Below are positions 51,862-60,532 of a stretch of DNA of 64,000 nucleotides, one piece after another (positions within the stretch are counted from its first letter, which is position 1; each line of letters starts with the position of its first letter). The stretch comes from Bacteroidales bacterium (GTDB taxonomy: Bacteria; Bacteroidota; Bacteroidia; Bacteroidales; Tenuifilaceae): the NCBI GenBank assembly GCA_020636835.1, contig JACJXC010000004.1, forward strand, positions 124,001 through 188,000, read 5' to 3'. The position numbers were made by a program, and so were the translations under genes. Below the pieces are notes generated by a model, which saw nothing but the letters and a program-made list of their open reading frames with translations, was not told the origin of the DNA and did not search any database.

Positions 51862-53751
51862 ATGCAATTCAAAAACATAAACTTACGCCTAAGGATGTTT
51901 ATCCTTTTGCTGGGAATTTCAACCATTGTTTACCTATCTGTATTTATTTATTTGATTCGGAGCTCTCAAAATGACAATTTAAACAATGCTCATAAATATG
52001 TTAGTACACTTGTAAAAGAGTCGGCTCGAAGCTTTCAGGATCAACTCAATAACGAACTCAGCGTAACAAAAACATTGGCCGTTGCTATGCAAGGATTCGT
52101 TAAAGCCGACGACAAATGGAGACTTGAGGTTCAGAAGCAAATGCAGTACGATGTTTTAAGAAAGCATAAGAATATTCGCTCCCTTTGGGTTAACTGGGAT
52201 TTAACCAATTTTAATAGAAGGAGTGGTTCTAAAGGGCGTTTGCGTTGCACATATTACTGGGAAAACGACGCAATACTGTACCGACAGGACACCGCATCGT
52301 TCGAAAATCTTTCCGACAAGAGCTTGTGGGTTACAAAAAATTTAAACGGGAATACAATTCTCGAACCCTACCTTTATAAGTATCGCACCACCGATGATAG
52401 GAAAATACACATGACCAGCCTTATAAGCCCAATAGTGTACAATGGAGAGTTGGTAGGAACAGTTGGCTGCGATATCGACTTAACGGAGATAAAAGAACGG
52501 GTTGACAAACTTCAACTTTTCAACAACAGTTACTCCTTTTTACTGTCCAACGGCGGAATCTACGTTTCACACCCCGACTCAACAGTCATAGGCAAAACGA
52601 TGGCAGAAATTAACGCCGATGAGGATAAAACGCAGCGTATTTCTGAAAAAATTGCGAAAGGCGAATCCTTTACTATTTCTGCAATCCACTCCGAAACAGG
52701 AAAGCAAGTTATGGCCTACTTCAATCCTATACTGATGGAAGGATCGGATTCCCCTTGGTGCTTGGGCGTCATGGTTATTATCGATGATGTTCTGGACGAG
52801 TCCAGAACAAAAGGGATAGTGTTACTCATAATTGGACTAACAGGTTTACTCCTAATAACCATTGTTATAGCAACCGTATCAAGCCGAATATCGGCCCGAG
52901 TTATCACGGGAGTTACCTTTGCATCAAAAATAAGTGAAGGCAACCTCAAAGCTTACATGGACGACAAGTATAACGACGAAATCGGCCAATTATCAAAATC
53001 ACTTTCAGGCATGGCAGAAAGGCTTAGGAATACCTTTAAAAAAATAGGAAACGTGTCCGATGAGATTATCGACTCCGGACAAACAATGAATACAAATGCC
53101 GAAGCACTAAACACTACTGTAGAGGAATTAACCAACACATCTACCGATGTTTCCGATGCTGTCCGTAAGGTTACGCAGTCCATCGAGCAGAGCAATTCCA
53201 ACGTTAAAAAAGCTCGGGAAATATCGTTAACCGCGGTTCACACAATTCAGAAGGGAACCGAAATCTCGCAACATGCATTGAATGCCATGACCAAGGTTAC
53301 AAATAAAATACAGGTAATTAACGACATTGCATTCCAAACCAATATCCTTGCGCTGAATGCCGCAGTTGAGGCCGCTCGTGCTGGCGAGCACGGTCGTGGA
53401 TTTGCAGTAGTTGCCGGCGAGGTTCGTAAATTGGCCGAACGCTCCAAACAGGCAGCGTCAGAGATTGTCGACCTTTCGCGCACAAGCCTTGCAACCGTTA
53501 ATGAGGTCAGGACAGTTATGGAAATGCTAGTCTCCGAAATCAACAAAACCGCAGATATTACTGTTGAAATTGCTCGCCACTTCGAGCAACAACTAGAGCA
53601 AACCCATACCATCAACGAATCAATGTCGAAACTAAACGATGTTAGCAACATGACTGGTGATGCGGCTCGTGATTTAACTTCCTACTCTGAGCGCTTGCTT
53701 CAACTTGCTGGGAGTTTAAAAGAAACGGCGAAGCATTTTAGATACGAATAA
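51862..53751 (+). CDS. Methyl-accepting chemotaxis protein with a dCache-type sensor
   Basis: 629 aa. TM1 (about 10-30), a periplasmic dCache-like domain (about 35-310; NWDLTNFNR and GTVGCDIDLTEIKERV), TM2 (about 322-342), a HAMP domain (about 345-395) and the signalling domain with the hairpin tip QTNILALNAAVEAARAGEHGRGFAVVAGEVRKLA. It would signal to CheA/CheW, none of which are in the window. The ligand is unknown; dCache domains often bind amino acids or amines. A long hairpin follows the stop. Confidence 0.95.
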   Translation: MQFKNINLRLRMFILLLGISTIVYLSVFIYLIRSSQNDNLNNAHKYVSTLVKESARSFQDQLNNELSVTKTLAVAMQGFVKADDKWRLEVQKQMQYDVLRKHKNIRSLWVNWDLTNFNRRSGSKGRLRCTYYWENDAILYRQDTASFENLSDKSLWVTKNLNGNTILEPYLYKYRTTDDRKIHMTSLISPIVYNGELVGTVGCDIDLTEIKERVDKLQLFNNSYSFLLSNGGIYVSHPDSTVIGKTMAEINADEDKTQRISEKIAKGESFTISAIHSETGKQVMAYFNPILMEGSDSPWCLGVMVIIDDVLDESRTKGIVLLIIGLTGLLLITIVIATVSSRISARVITGVTFASKISEGNLKAYMDDKYNDEIGQLSKSLSGMAERLRNTFKKIGNVSDEIIDSGQTMNTNAEALNTTVEELTNTSTDVSDAVRKVTQSIEQSNSNVKKAREISLTAVHTIQKGTEISQHALNAMTKVTNKIQVINDIAFQTNILALNAAVEAARAGEHGRGFAVVAGEVRKLAERSKQAASEIVDLSRTSLATVNEVRTVMEMLVSEINKTADITVEIARHFEQQLEQTHTINESMSKLNDVSNMTGDAARDLTSYSERLLQLAGSLKETAKHFRYE

Positions 53752-53775
53752 TACATCCCTAAAAATCAATTAGAT

Positions 53776-53814
53776 ACAACAGGAATGACGTATTAATATC
53801 GTCAAACCTGTTGT
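53776..53814. repeat. Long interrupted hairpin after the chemoreceptor gene
   Basis: Outer stem ACAACAGG/CCTGTTGT and inner stem TGACG/CGTCA are separated by an AA/AA internal loop, with a nine-base TATTAATAT loop. No T-run follows, so termination is uncertain. Its near-perfect symmetry also fits an operator. Confidence 0.6.
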
Positions 53815-53896
53815 TAATATAACAACCGCACCCAGAATTGACATAAAACATCACCAATAACATTTAATTTTCTTTTCAATTTCCATTCAAACTGAA

Positions 53897-53904
53897 TACC
53901 TTTG
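53897..53904 (+). promoter_or_regulatory. Candidate -7 box for the suf operon
   Basis: TACCTTTG matches TAnnTTTG and lies 112 bases before the sufB ATG, leaving a leader with an adjoining palindrome at 53911. Confidence 0.5.
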
Positions 53905-53910
53905 CCGTTA

Positions 53911-53927
53911 ATTAGATTAATTCTAAT
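53911..53927. promoter_or_regulatory. Palindrome at the suf transcription start region
   Basis: ATTAGA and TCTAAT flank TTAAT, giving a near-perfect 17-base palindrome seven bases after the -7 box. This is where a repressor such as a Fur- or Rrf2-type protein could block initiation. The regulator is not identifiable from the sequence. Confidence 0.5.
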
Positions 53928-54015
53928 TTGATTGTTATTTTTTAAACAATGGCTTACTAAAGTTGTTATACATGGTGTTTAATAATTCCAAGAATGTAAA
54001 AGTTTTCTAATTCAA

Positions 54016-55464
54016 ATGGCAAACGAACAGGATAAAATACTTGATGAGGTAACGGGCTCGGAGTACAAGTACGGCTTTGTTACCGAAATCGAAACCGAAA
54101 CAATTCCCAAGGGGCTTAACGAGGATGTTGTTCGCATTATCTCCGAGAAAAAAGGCGAACCCGAGTGGATGCTGGAGTTCAGGCTAAAGGCATTTCGTCA
54201 TTGGCAAACCATGGAGATGCCCGATTGGGCTCACCTCAATATCCCAATTATCGATTATCAGGGTATAATTTACTATGCGGCTCCCAAGCAAAAACCATCC
54301 CTGAATAGTTTGGATGAGGTTGACCCAATTCTGAAGGAAACCTTCGACAAACTTGGAATTCCGCTTGAGGAACAGAAAATGCTTACAGGGGTTGCGGTTG
54401 ATGCCGTTATGGATAGCACATCGGTTAAAACTACTTTCCGCGAAACGTTGGCCGAGCAGGGCATTATCTTTTGCTCCATGAGCGAGGCCATTAGGGAGCA
54501 TCCCGATTTAATAAAAAAATACCTGGCATCGGTTGTGCCGGTTACCGATAACTTTTTCACCGCACTCAATTCTGCTGTTTTTAGCGACGGTTCGTTCTGC
54601 TATATTCCCAAGGGAGTGCGTTGCCCAATGGAGTTGAGCACATACTTCCGCATAAACGCATCGAATACCGGTCAGTTTGAGCGCACACTTATTGTTGCCG
54701 ACGACGAGAGCTACGTTTCGTACCTCGAGGGTTGTACCGCTCCAATGCGCGACGAAAATCAGTTACACGCTGCAGTTGTGGAAATTGTGGTTCACGATAA
54801 CGCCGAGGTTAAGTACTCAACCGTTCAAAACTGGTATCCTGGCGATAAGGACGGCAAGGGCGGTATCTACAACTTTGTTACAAAACGAGGAATTTGCAAG
54901 GGAAAGAACAGTAAAATTTCGTGGACACAGGTTGAAACCGGGTCGGCCATTACATGGAAGTACCCTAGCTGCATACTGCTTGGCGACAACTCCTACGGCG
55001 AGTTCTACTCGGTGGCAGTTACCAACAATCACCAGCAGGCCGATACTGGCAGTAAAATGATTCACATCGGCAAAAACTCGCGGAGCAGAATTGTTTCAAA
55101 AGGAATATCGGCCGGGGTTAGCAACAATAGCTACCGTGGCTTGGTTAAAGTCCTCAAAGGCGCCGATAACGCCCGTAACTTCTCGCAATGCGACTCTTTG
55201 CTTTTAGGCGATAAGTGCGGAGCACATACATTCCCTTACCTTGAGGTTGATAACCCCTCTGCAATTGTTGAGCACGAGGCTACTACTTCAAAAATTGGCG
55301 AAGATCAAATTTTCTACTGCAATCAGCGCGGATTGTCCACCGAGGATGCTGTAGGGCTAATTATCAATGGCTACGCCAAGGAAGTGCTGAATAAACTACC
55401 AATGGAATTCGCCGTTGAGGCGCAGAAGTTACTGCAGATTAGTCTGGAAGGCAGTGTAGGGTAA
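54016..55464 (+). CDS. sufB: Fe-S cluster assembly scaffold SufB
   Basis: 482 aa. The SufBD beta-helix core is seen in GTIYCSFS-type blocks: IPKGVRCPMELSTYFRIN, YLEGCTAPMRDENQLHAAVVEI, and the C-terminal HEATTSKIGEDQIFYCNQRGLSTEDA. It forms the SufBC2D scaffold on which clusters are built. It opens an operon sufB-C-D-S-(TA)-E-T on the plus strand, preceded by a TACCTTTG box and a palindrome. Confidence 0.98.
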   Translation: MANEQDKILDEVTGSEYKYGFVTEIETETIPKGLNEDVVRIISEKKGEPEWMLEFRLKAFRHWQTMEMPDWAHLNIPIIDYQGIIYYAAPKQKPSLNSLDEVDPILKETFDKLGIPLEEQKMLTGVAVDAVMDSTSVKTTFRETLAEQGIIFCSMSEAIREHPDLIKKYLASVVPVTDNFFTALNSAVFSDGSFCYIPKGVRCPMELSTYFRINASNTGQFERTLIVADDESYVSYLEGCTAPMRDENQLHAAVVEIVVHDNAEVKYSTVQNWYPGDKDGKGGIYNFVTKRGICKGKNSKISWTQVETGSAITWKYPSCILLGDNSYGEFYSVAVTNNHQQADTGSKMIHIGKNSRSRIVSKGISAGVSNNSYRGLVKVLKGADNARNFSQCDSLLLGDKCGAHTFPYLEVDNPSAIVEHEATTSKIGEDQIFYCNQRGLSTEDAVGLIINGYAKEVLNKLPMEFAVEAQKLLQISLEGSVG

Positions 55465-55483
55465 GAGAGTTAAAGTTGGAATA

Positions 55484-55658
55484 AATAAAGACAATAAAGA
55501 CAATAAAGAGATAAATTTAACCACTAAGGCAACAAAGGATTTCACAAAGTAACACAAAGAGAATGCTTAAAAATGAAACTATAAGAGATTCAAAAAAGTT
55601 TGGAAGTTTCTACTTTGAGCGCCTTCGTGAATTACTTTGAGCGACTTTGTGGTTAAAT
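55484..55658. repeat. Tandem 9-mers and a 144-base imperfect inverted repeat between sufB and sufC
   Basis: Three tandem AATAAAGAC/AATAAAGAG units at 55484-55510 are followed by an inverted repeat: ATTTAACCAC (55515-55524) pairs with GTGGTTAAAT (55649-55658). The interior repeats CAAAG about every 11 bases on the left and CTTTG on the right, so much of it can pair. This type of intergenic element is seen in Bacteroidota genomes. It occupies nearly all of the 220-base gap. Confidence 0.8.
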
Positions 55659-55684
55659 ATAACTTACAAAATAAATTAAATGTT

Positions 55685-56431
55685 ATGCTAGTAATCAAGG
55701 ATTTACACGCAAAAATAAACGATAAAGAGATACTAAAAGGTATCAACCTCGAAGTAAAACCCGGCGAGGTTCACGCCATTATGGGGCCCAACGGTTCTGG
55801 CAAAAGCACGCTAGCCTCGGTACTAACCGGAAGGGAACTTGTTGAGGTAACTCACGGATCGGTTACATTCAACGGAAAGAATGTTTTGGAAATGCCCGCT
55901 GAGATTCGCTCGCGCGAGGGAATCTTCCTTAGTTTTCAGTATCCTGTTGAGATTCCAGGCGTTAGCATGGTAAACTTTATGAAGGCCGCAGTAAACGAGC
56001 ATCGCAAGTACCGTAACCTAGAGCCGCTTTCTGCATCGGATTTCCTGAAACTTTTACGTGAGCGTAAAGAGTTGGTGGAGATTGACTCTGCACTTACAAA
56101 CCGCTCGGTAAACGAGGGTTTCTCTGGTGGGGAGAAAAAGAAAAACGAAATTTTCCAAATGGCCATGCTTGAGCCAAAGCTATCAATCCTCGACGAGACT
56201 GACTCTGGCTTGGATATTGATGCGCTGCGCGTTGTGGCAAATGGTGTAAACAAGCTTAAAACAGCCGAAAATGCCACCATTGTTATTACACACTACCAAA
56301 GGCTTTTAGATTATATCGTTCCCGACTTTGTACATATCCTTTACAACGGCCGCATTGTTAAGAGCGCAGGCAAAGAACTAGCGCTAGAACTTGAAGAAAA
56401 AGGATACGATTGGATTAAAAATGGCAATTAA
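55685..56431 (+). CDS. sufC: Fe-S assembly ATPase SufC
   Basis: 248 aa from the ATG at 55685; a longer frame from a TTG at 55637 would run into the inverted repeat and adds no homology. Walker A GPNGSGKSTL (about 35-44), signature FSGGEKKKNE and Walker B LSILDETDSGLDID are all present. It is an ABC-type ATPase that drives the SufBD scaffold. The SufC-specific ETDSGLDID sequence confirms the assignment. Confidence 0.97.
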   Translation: MLVIKDLHAKINDKEILKGINLEVKPGEVHAIMGPNGSGKSTLASVLTGRELVEVTHGSVTFNGKNVLEMPAEIRSREGIFLSFQYPVEIPGVSMVNFMKAAVNEHRKYRNLEPLSASDFLKLLRERKELVEIDSALTNRSVNEGFSGGEKKKNEIFQMAMLEPKLSILDETDSGLDIDALRVVANGVNKLKTAENATIVITHYQRLLDYIVPDFVHILYNGRIVKSAGKELALELEEKGYDWIKNGN

Positions 56432-56482
56432 ATTCCTTATCCATTTTTGGCCAAATATTTAACAGTGTAATATCCGCAAACA

Positions 56483-57847
56483 ATGAGCAAAACCGCCACA
56501 CTAAATATAAAAGATGAAATGGTGAACCTTTACCTCAATAATCTGGATTTGATTTCGGAGGGAAGTTCATCATTAATGAATCATCACCGCGAGGAGGCTA
56601 TTCAGAATTTCAGGATTCTGGGTATTCCAACGCTTAAAAACGAGAAGTATAAGTACTCAAAAATCGAATCGGTTTTTAGCAACGAGTACGAGAAATACTT
56701 TGCCCCTAAGCATATCACCTTTAAGGTTGACGATATTTTCCGCTGCGACATTCCTGAACTCGATACGCATTTGGCCTTGGTGCTGAACGGGTTTTACATG
56801 CCAAACCCCAACAGGCTTCAGGTTATGGAGAATGGGGTTGTAATAGGTAGTATGATTGATGCTGCTGCAAAATACCCACATCTGTTCGAGAAGTACTACA
56901 ATGCACAGGCCGAAAATGGTTCCGATGGACTAGTTGCGCTGAACACAGCATTTGCACAGGATGGGGTTTTCATCTACGTTCCTAAGGGGGCAGTGTGCAC
57001 AAAGCCAATTCAGGTTATCAACCTGCTGATGGCCGAAGAGAATTTGCTGGTTCAGTACCGCAATCTGATAATAATGGAGGAATCGAGCCAGGCAAATGTA
57101 CTAATCTGCGACCATTCGCTTTCGCCCAAACGATTCGTTTCCAATGTGGTAACCGAAATTATTGTTGAAGCAAATGCTCAGCTGGAGTTTGTGAAAATGC
57201 AGAACGAGCATAACGATTCTACCCAGTTAACTCACACCTACACAAAGCAGGAGCGGGATTCGAAACTGATTACGAATGTTCTATCGTTACACGGTGGATT
57301 TATACGAAACAATCTATACATGCAGCTTGCAGGCGAAGGTGCCGATGCGCATGCATACGGACTATACCTAACCGACCGCACGCAGCATACCGATAACTAT
57401 ACCTTTATCGACCATGCCGTGCCAAACTGCACCAGCAATGAGCTGTACAAGGGTATTCTGGACGAGCAGGCCACAGGAGCGTTCAACGGCAGAATACTTG
57501 TCCGCAGGGATGCTCAAAAAACACAAGCATACCAATCGAACAACAACCTGCTGCTAACACCCGATGCCAAAATCCGCACTAAACCTCAACTCGAGATTTA
57601 TGCCGATGATGTAAAGTGCTCGCATGGCGCCACTGTTGGGCAGATCGATTACGAGGCATTGTTCTACATGCGCGCCAGGGGTATTGGCGAACGCGAGGCA
57701 AAATTGCTGTTGATGTTTGGATTTACCCACGAGGTGGTTAAGCAAATCTCCATTGAATCGCTCCGCGAACGAATCGACGATATGGTGAATAAACGCCTAC
57801 GCGGCGAACTATCCCGATGCCATAGCTGTCCAATGAACTGCTGCTAA
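56483..57847 (+). CDS. sufD: Fe-S cluster assembly protein SufD
   Basis: 454 aa SufBD-family member. The C-terminal beta-helix and the KTQAYQSNNNLLLTPDAKIRTKPQLEIYADDVKCSHGATVGQID stretch (His in CSHGAT) are typical of SufD. It forms the scaffold with SufB and SufC and helps iron entry. The extreme C-terminus HSCPMNCC has three cysteines clustered, which is worth noting. It follows sufC after 51 bases. Confidence 0.96.
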   Translation: MSKTATLNIKDEMVNLYLNNLDLISEGSSSLMNHHREEAIQNFRILGIPTLKNEKYKYSKIESVFSNEYEKYFAPKHITFKVDDIFRCDIPELDTHLALVLNGFYMPNPNRLQVMENGVVIGSMIDAAAKYPHLFEKYYNAQAENGSDGLVALNTAFAQDGVFIYVPKGAVCTKPIQVINLLMAEENLLVQYRNLIIMEESSQANVLICDHSLSPKRFVSNVVTEIIVEANAQLEFVKMQNEHNDSTQLTHTYTKQERDSKLITNVLSLHGGFIRNNLYMQLAGEGADAHAYGLYLTDRTQHTDNYTFIDHAVPNCTSNELYKGILDEQATGAFNGRILVRRDAQKTQAYQSNNNLLLTPDAKIRTKPQLEIYADDVKCSHGATVGQIDYEALFYMRARGIGEREAKLLLMFGFTHEVVKQISIESLRERIDDMVNKRLRGELSRCHSCPMNCC

Positions 57848-57859
57848 AAACACAAAGGC

Positions 57860-59089
57860 ATGTCTAAATTTAGTTCCAAAATAGCTGATATTCGTAAGGA
57901 TTTTCCAATCCTATCACGCGAGGTCTATGGAAAACCCTTAGTGTATTTCGACAATGGTGCAACAACCCAAAAACCTACGGCTGTGCTAAACACCATTGAG
58001 AAATTCTACAACTCAATCAACGCCAACATTCATCGTGGAGTGCATAAGCTAAGCGCTGAATCGACCGAGGAGTACGAAAAAGCACGCGAAGTTATTAGGG
58101 GGTTCCTTAACGCAGAGAAAACCTCGGAGATAATTTTCACTTCAGGAACAACAGCATCCATCAACCTGGTGGCATTTTCGTTTGGCGAGGTATTCGTAAA
58201 ATCGGGCGACGAGGTAATTGTTACCGAAATGGAGCATCACTCCAACATTGTTCCCTGGCAACTGCTCTGCGAGCGCAAAGGGGCAACGCTCAAGGTTCTT
58301 CCATTCGACGATAATGGGGAACTTAAGGTTGATATGCTCGAATCGATCATCACCCCTAAAACCAGAATAGTCTCAGTAAACCACGTGTCCAACTCGTTAG
58401 GAACGGTAAACCCCATAAAGCAAATAATATCGATTGCCCACAAGCATAATATTCCTGTTATGATTGATGGAGCACAGGGCGTAAAGCACGGAATAATTGA
58501 TGTGCAGGACCTCGATGCCGATTTCTATGCATTCTCTGGTCATAAAATTTACGGTCCAACAGGAATTGGTGTGCTTTACGGTAAGGAGAAATGGCTAACG
58601 CAAATGGTTCCATGGCAAGGTGGTGGCGATATGATCGAAACGGTAACCTTTGCCAAAACCACTTACAACGAGTTGCCATTCAAGTTCGAGGCGGGTACAG
58701 CCAACTATATTGGAGCCGCTGGACTTGCAGCCGCAATAAACTACTACAAATCGGTTGGAATTGAGCAGGCTACTGCTTACGAAACAGAGCTATTGAACTA
58801 CGCAACAAATAAGCTTCTTGCAATTGACGGACTCCGAATTATTGGAACAGCCAAAGATAAAGCATCAATCATCTCGTTTATTTTAAAGGATATTCACCCC
58901 TACGATACCGGAATGATACTCGATAAAATGGGAATAGCCGTTCGTACGGGCAACCATTGCACGCAACCCGTTATCGACCATTTTGGAATTGATGGAACAG
59001 TACGGGCATCGTTGGCATTCTATAACACCTTCGAGGAAGTTGACCGATTGGTTGAGGGTGTTATCAAGGTTAAGGAGATGTTTGGGTAG
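57860..59089 (+). CDS. sufS: Cysteine desulfurase SufS
   Basis: 409 aa PLP-dependent class V aminotransferase. The PLP Lys is K229 in YAFSGHKIYGPTG and the persulfide Cys is C367 in RTGNHCTQP. HHSNIVPW and DGAQGVKH are further group II signatures. It supplies sulfur to the SufBCD scaffold, activated by SufE. It starts 12 bases after sufD. Confidence 0.97.
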   Translation: MSKFSSKIADIRKDFPILSREVYGKPLVYFDNGATTQKPTAVLNTIEKFYNSINANIHRGVHKLSAESTEEYEKAREVIRGFLNAEKTSEIIFTSGTTASINLVAFSFGEVFVKSGDEVIVTEMEHHSNIVPWQLLCERKGATLKVLPFDDNGELKVDMLESIITPKTRIVSVNHVSNSLGTVNPIKQIISIAHKHNIPVMIDGAQGVKHGIIDVQDLDADFYAFSGHKIYGPTGIGVLYGKEKWLTQMVPWQGGGDMIETVTFAKTTYNELPFKFEAGTANYIGAAGLAAAINYYKSVGIEQATAYETELLNYATNKLLAIDGLRIIGTAKDKASIISFILKDIHPYDTGMILDKMGIAVRTGNHCTQPVIDHFGIDGTVRASLAFYNTFEEVDRLVEGVIKVKEMFG

Positions 59090-59154
59090 GAGTTTAATGA
59101 GCAAACATCAAAAGTATATATTTCGTATATTTACAGTATAAACACCCCTTCGAG

Positions 59155-59391
59155 ATGACTACAATAGAATTAAAAAGGCAGTTGATGCACAGAATAGCGG
59201 AGATTGACGACGTATCATTCTTGAATGCTATTAAAACAATTCTTGATTCTAAAACTCGGGGGCAAACTATCGAGTTAAGCAAAGAGCAAAAACTCGAAAT
59301 TAAAGAATCAAAGAAGGATGTCGATTTGGGGTTATTTGTTGAACAGCAAGAACTCGACAAAGAGTTTAACAAATGGTTAAGCGCAAAATAG
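59155..59391 (+). CDS. Antitoxin-like protein of a ParE/RelE module
   Basis: 78 aa, highly charged. An N-terminal helical part (TTIELKRQLMHRIAEIDDVSFLNAIKTIL) is followed by a hydrophilic region and the tail VDLGLFVEQQELDKEFNKWL, as in Bacteroidota antitoxins that precede ParE-like toxins. It lies 65 bases after sufS and overlaps the toxin gene by 19 bases. A near -7 sequence TATATTTA at 59127 might drive the module. Confidence 0.75.
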   Translation: MTTIELKRQLMHRIAEIDDVSFLNAIKTILDSKTRGQTIELSKEQKLEIKESKKDVDLGLFVEQQELDKEFNKWLSAK

Positions 59392-59672
59392 TTTGGTCTA
59401 AAAGAGCCACAGTAAAGTTCTTCGCCATTCTTGAATTCTACTCAGATAGAAATCAAAGCAACGCTTACTCAAAAAAACTTTACAAGAAAATAAAAAAGGA
59501 ACTTGGACTGCTGTGCAAACAACCTGAAATTGGGAAAACAACCGAAATAGAATCAGTAAGAGGCTTGATTATTGAAGATTTTATCATCCTCTACGAAATT
59601 ACCCCTGATACGATTATCGTCCATACGGTTTGGGATTGTAAGCAGAACCCTGATAATTTAACAATCAAATAA
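59373..59672 (+). CDS. RelE/ParE-family toxin
   Basis: 99 aa. The start IVWSKRATVKFFAILEFYSDRNQSNAYSKKLYKKI, the central PEIGKTTEIESVRGLIIEDFIILYEIT and the final HTVWDCKQNPDNL are the usual ParE/RelE plan. It overlaps the antitoxin gene by 19 bases in a different frame and ends six bases before sufE. ParE toxins hit gyrase and RelE toxins cut mRNA; which applies cannot be told. Presence inside the suf operon is unusual. Confidence 0.85.
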   Translation: MVKRKIVWSKRATVKFFAILEFYSDRNQSNAYSKKLYKKIKKELGLLCKQPEIGKTTEIESVRGLIIEDFIILYEITPDTIIVHTVWDCKQNPDNLTIK

Positions 59673-59678
59673 GGAGAT

Positions 59679-60107
59679 ATGACACTTAACGAAGTTCAGG
59701 ATAGCATTATCGATGATTTTAGTTTATTCGACGATTGGATGGACCGATACCAGCAACTCATTGAACTGGGTAAGGATTTACCCCCAATTGATGAGAAGAA
59801 ACGCACCGACCAGTTCCTGATTAAGGGTTGCCAGAGCAAGGTATGGCTCGATGCCGATTTGGTTGACGGCAAAATACAATTTGCCGCCGATAGCGACGCC
59901 ATTATCACCAAAGGAATTGTGGCATTACTTATTAAGGTGATGAACGCCCGGACTCCCAAGGAAATACTCGATGCCGACCTGTACTTTATCGACAAAATTG
60001 GGTTAAAGGAAAACCTCTCTCCAACCCGCAGCAACGGATTAGCCGCAATGGTAAAGCAGATGAGGATGTACGCATTGGCATTTCAAGCTAAAGGCAACAA
60101 CGCATAA
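59679..60107 (+). CDS. sufE: Sulfur acceptor SufE
   Basis: 142 aa. The reactive Cys is C51 in FLIKGCQSKVWL, the motif specific for SufE. The FSLFDDWMDRYQQLIELGKDLPP start is typical. It takes the persulfide from SufS C367 and passes it to SufB. It follows the toxin gene after six bases, so it likely shares a transcript with the TA pair. Confidence 0.97.
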   Translation: MTLNEVQDSIIDDFSLFDDWMDRYQQLIELGKDLPPIDEKKRTDQFLIKGCQSKVWLDADLVDGKIQFAADSDAIITKGIVALLIKVMNARTPKEILDADLYFIDKIGLKENLSPTRSNGLAAMVKQMRMYALAFQAKGNNA

Positions 60108-60125
60108 TTTTGAAAAAGATCAATT

Positions 60126-60185
60126 TGCCATCCTGAACGAAGTGAAGGATCTAATAAGGATGCTTTGACAAGTTCTTCATGTCAA
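60126..60185. repeat. REP-like intergenic element between sufE and sufT
   Basis: ATCCTGAACGAAGTGAAGGAT is a short palindrome (ends ATCCT/AGGAT). It is followed by TTGACA/TGTCAA flanking AGTTCTTCA at 60165-60185. It resembles the elements at 8260, 20323 and 21725 in type and occupies most of the 95-base gap. Confidence 0.6.
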
Positions 60186-60202
60186 TATAAAAACATATCA
60201 AT

Positions 60203-60523
60203 ATGGAACTACGCGACGAACTAGCAATTCAAACCGACATTGTTAAAACACTAAAAACCATTCACGACCCCGAAATCCCTGTTAGCATATACGATCTGGG
60301 GTTGATTTACGAAATTGATGTTGACGACAACCGGAAGGTTACCATCACCATGACACTTACCGCACCCAACTGCCCAATGGCCGACCAACTGGTGGAAGAG
60401 GTAGAGGAAAAGGTGTCGAAAATTGAAGGAGTTACCGGCGCGGTTATCAAGTTAACATTCGATCCACCCTGGGATAAAAGCCGAATGAGCGACGAGGCTA
60501 TGCTGGAATTGGGATTTCTATAG
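60203..60523 (+). CDS. sufT: MIP18/DUF59 Fe-S maturation protein SufT
   Basis: 106 aa MIP18-family protein. The diagnostic DPEIPVSIYDLGLIYEI (about 22-38) and the LTAPNCPMAD motif with the conserved Cys are present. SufT proteins help maturation of Fe-S targets together with SUF. It is the last recognisable suf gene, ending nine bases before a membrane-protein gene. Confidence 0.96.
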   Translation: MELRDELAIQTDIVKTLKTIHDPEIPVSIYDLGLIYEIDVDDNRKVTITMTLTAPNCPMADQLVEEVEEKVSKIEGVTGAVIKLTFDPPWDKSRMSDEAMLELGFL

Positions 60524-60532
60524 AGTTGATCT

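Noticed and set aside
55637..55684. TTG start for sufC
   Set aside because: It lies in the right arm of the inverted repeat and encodes residues outside the family; the ATG at 55685 starts at the first strand of the ABC domain.
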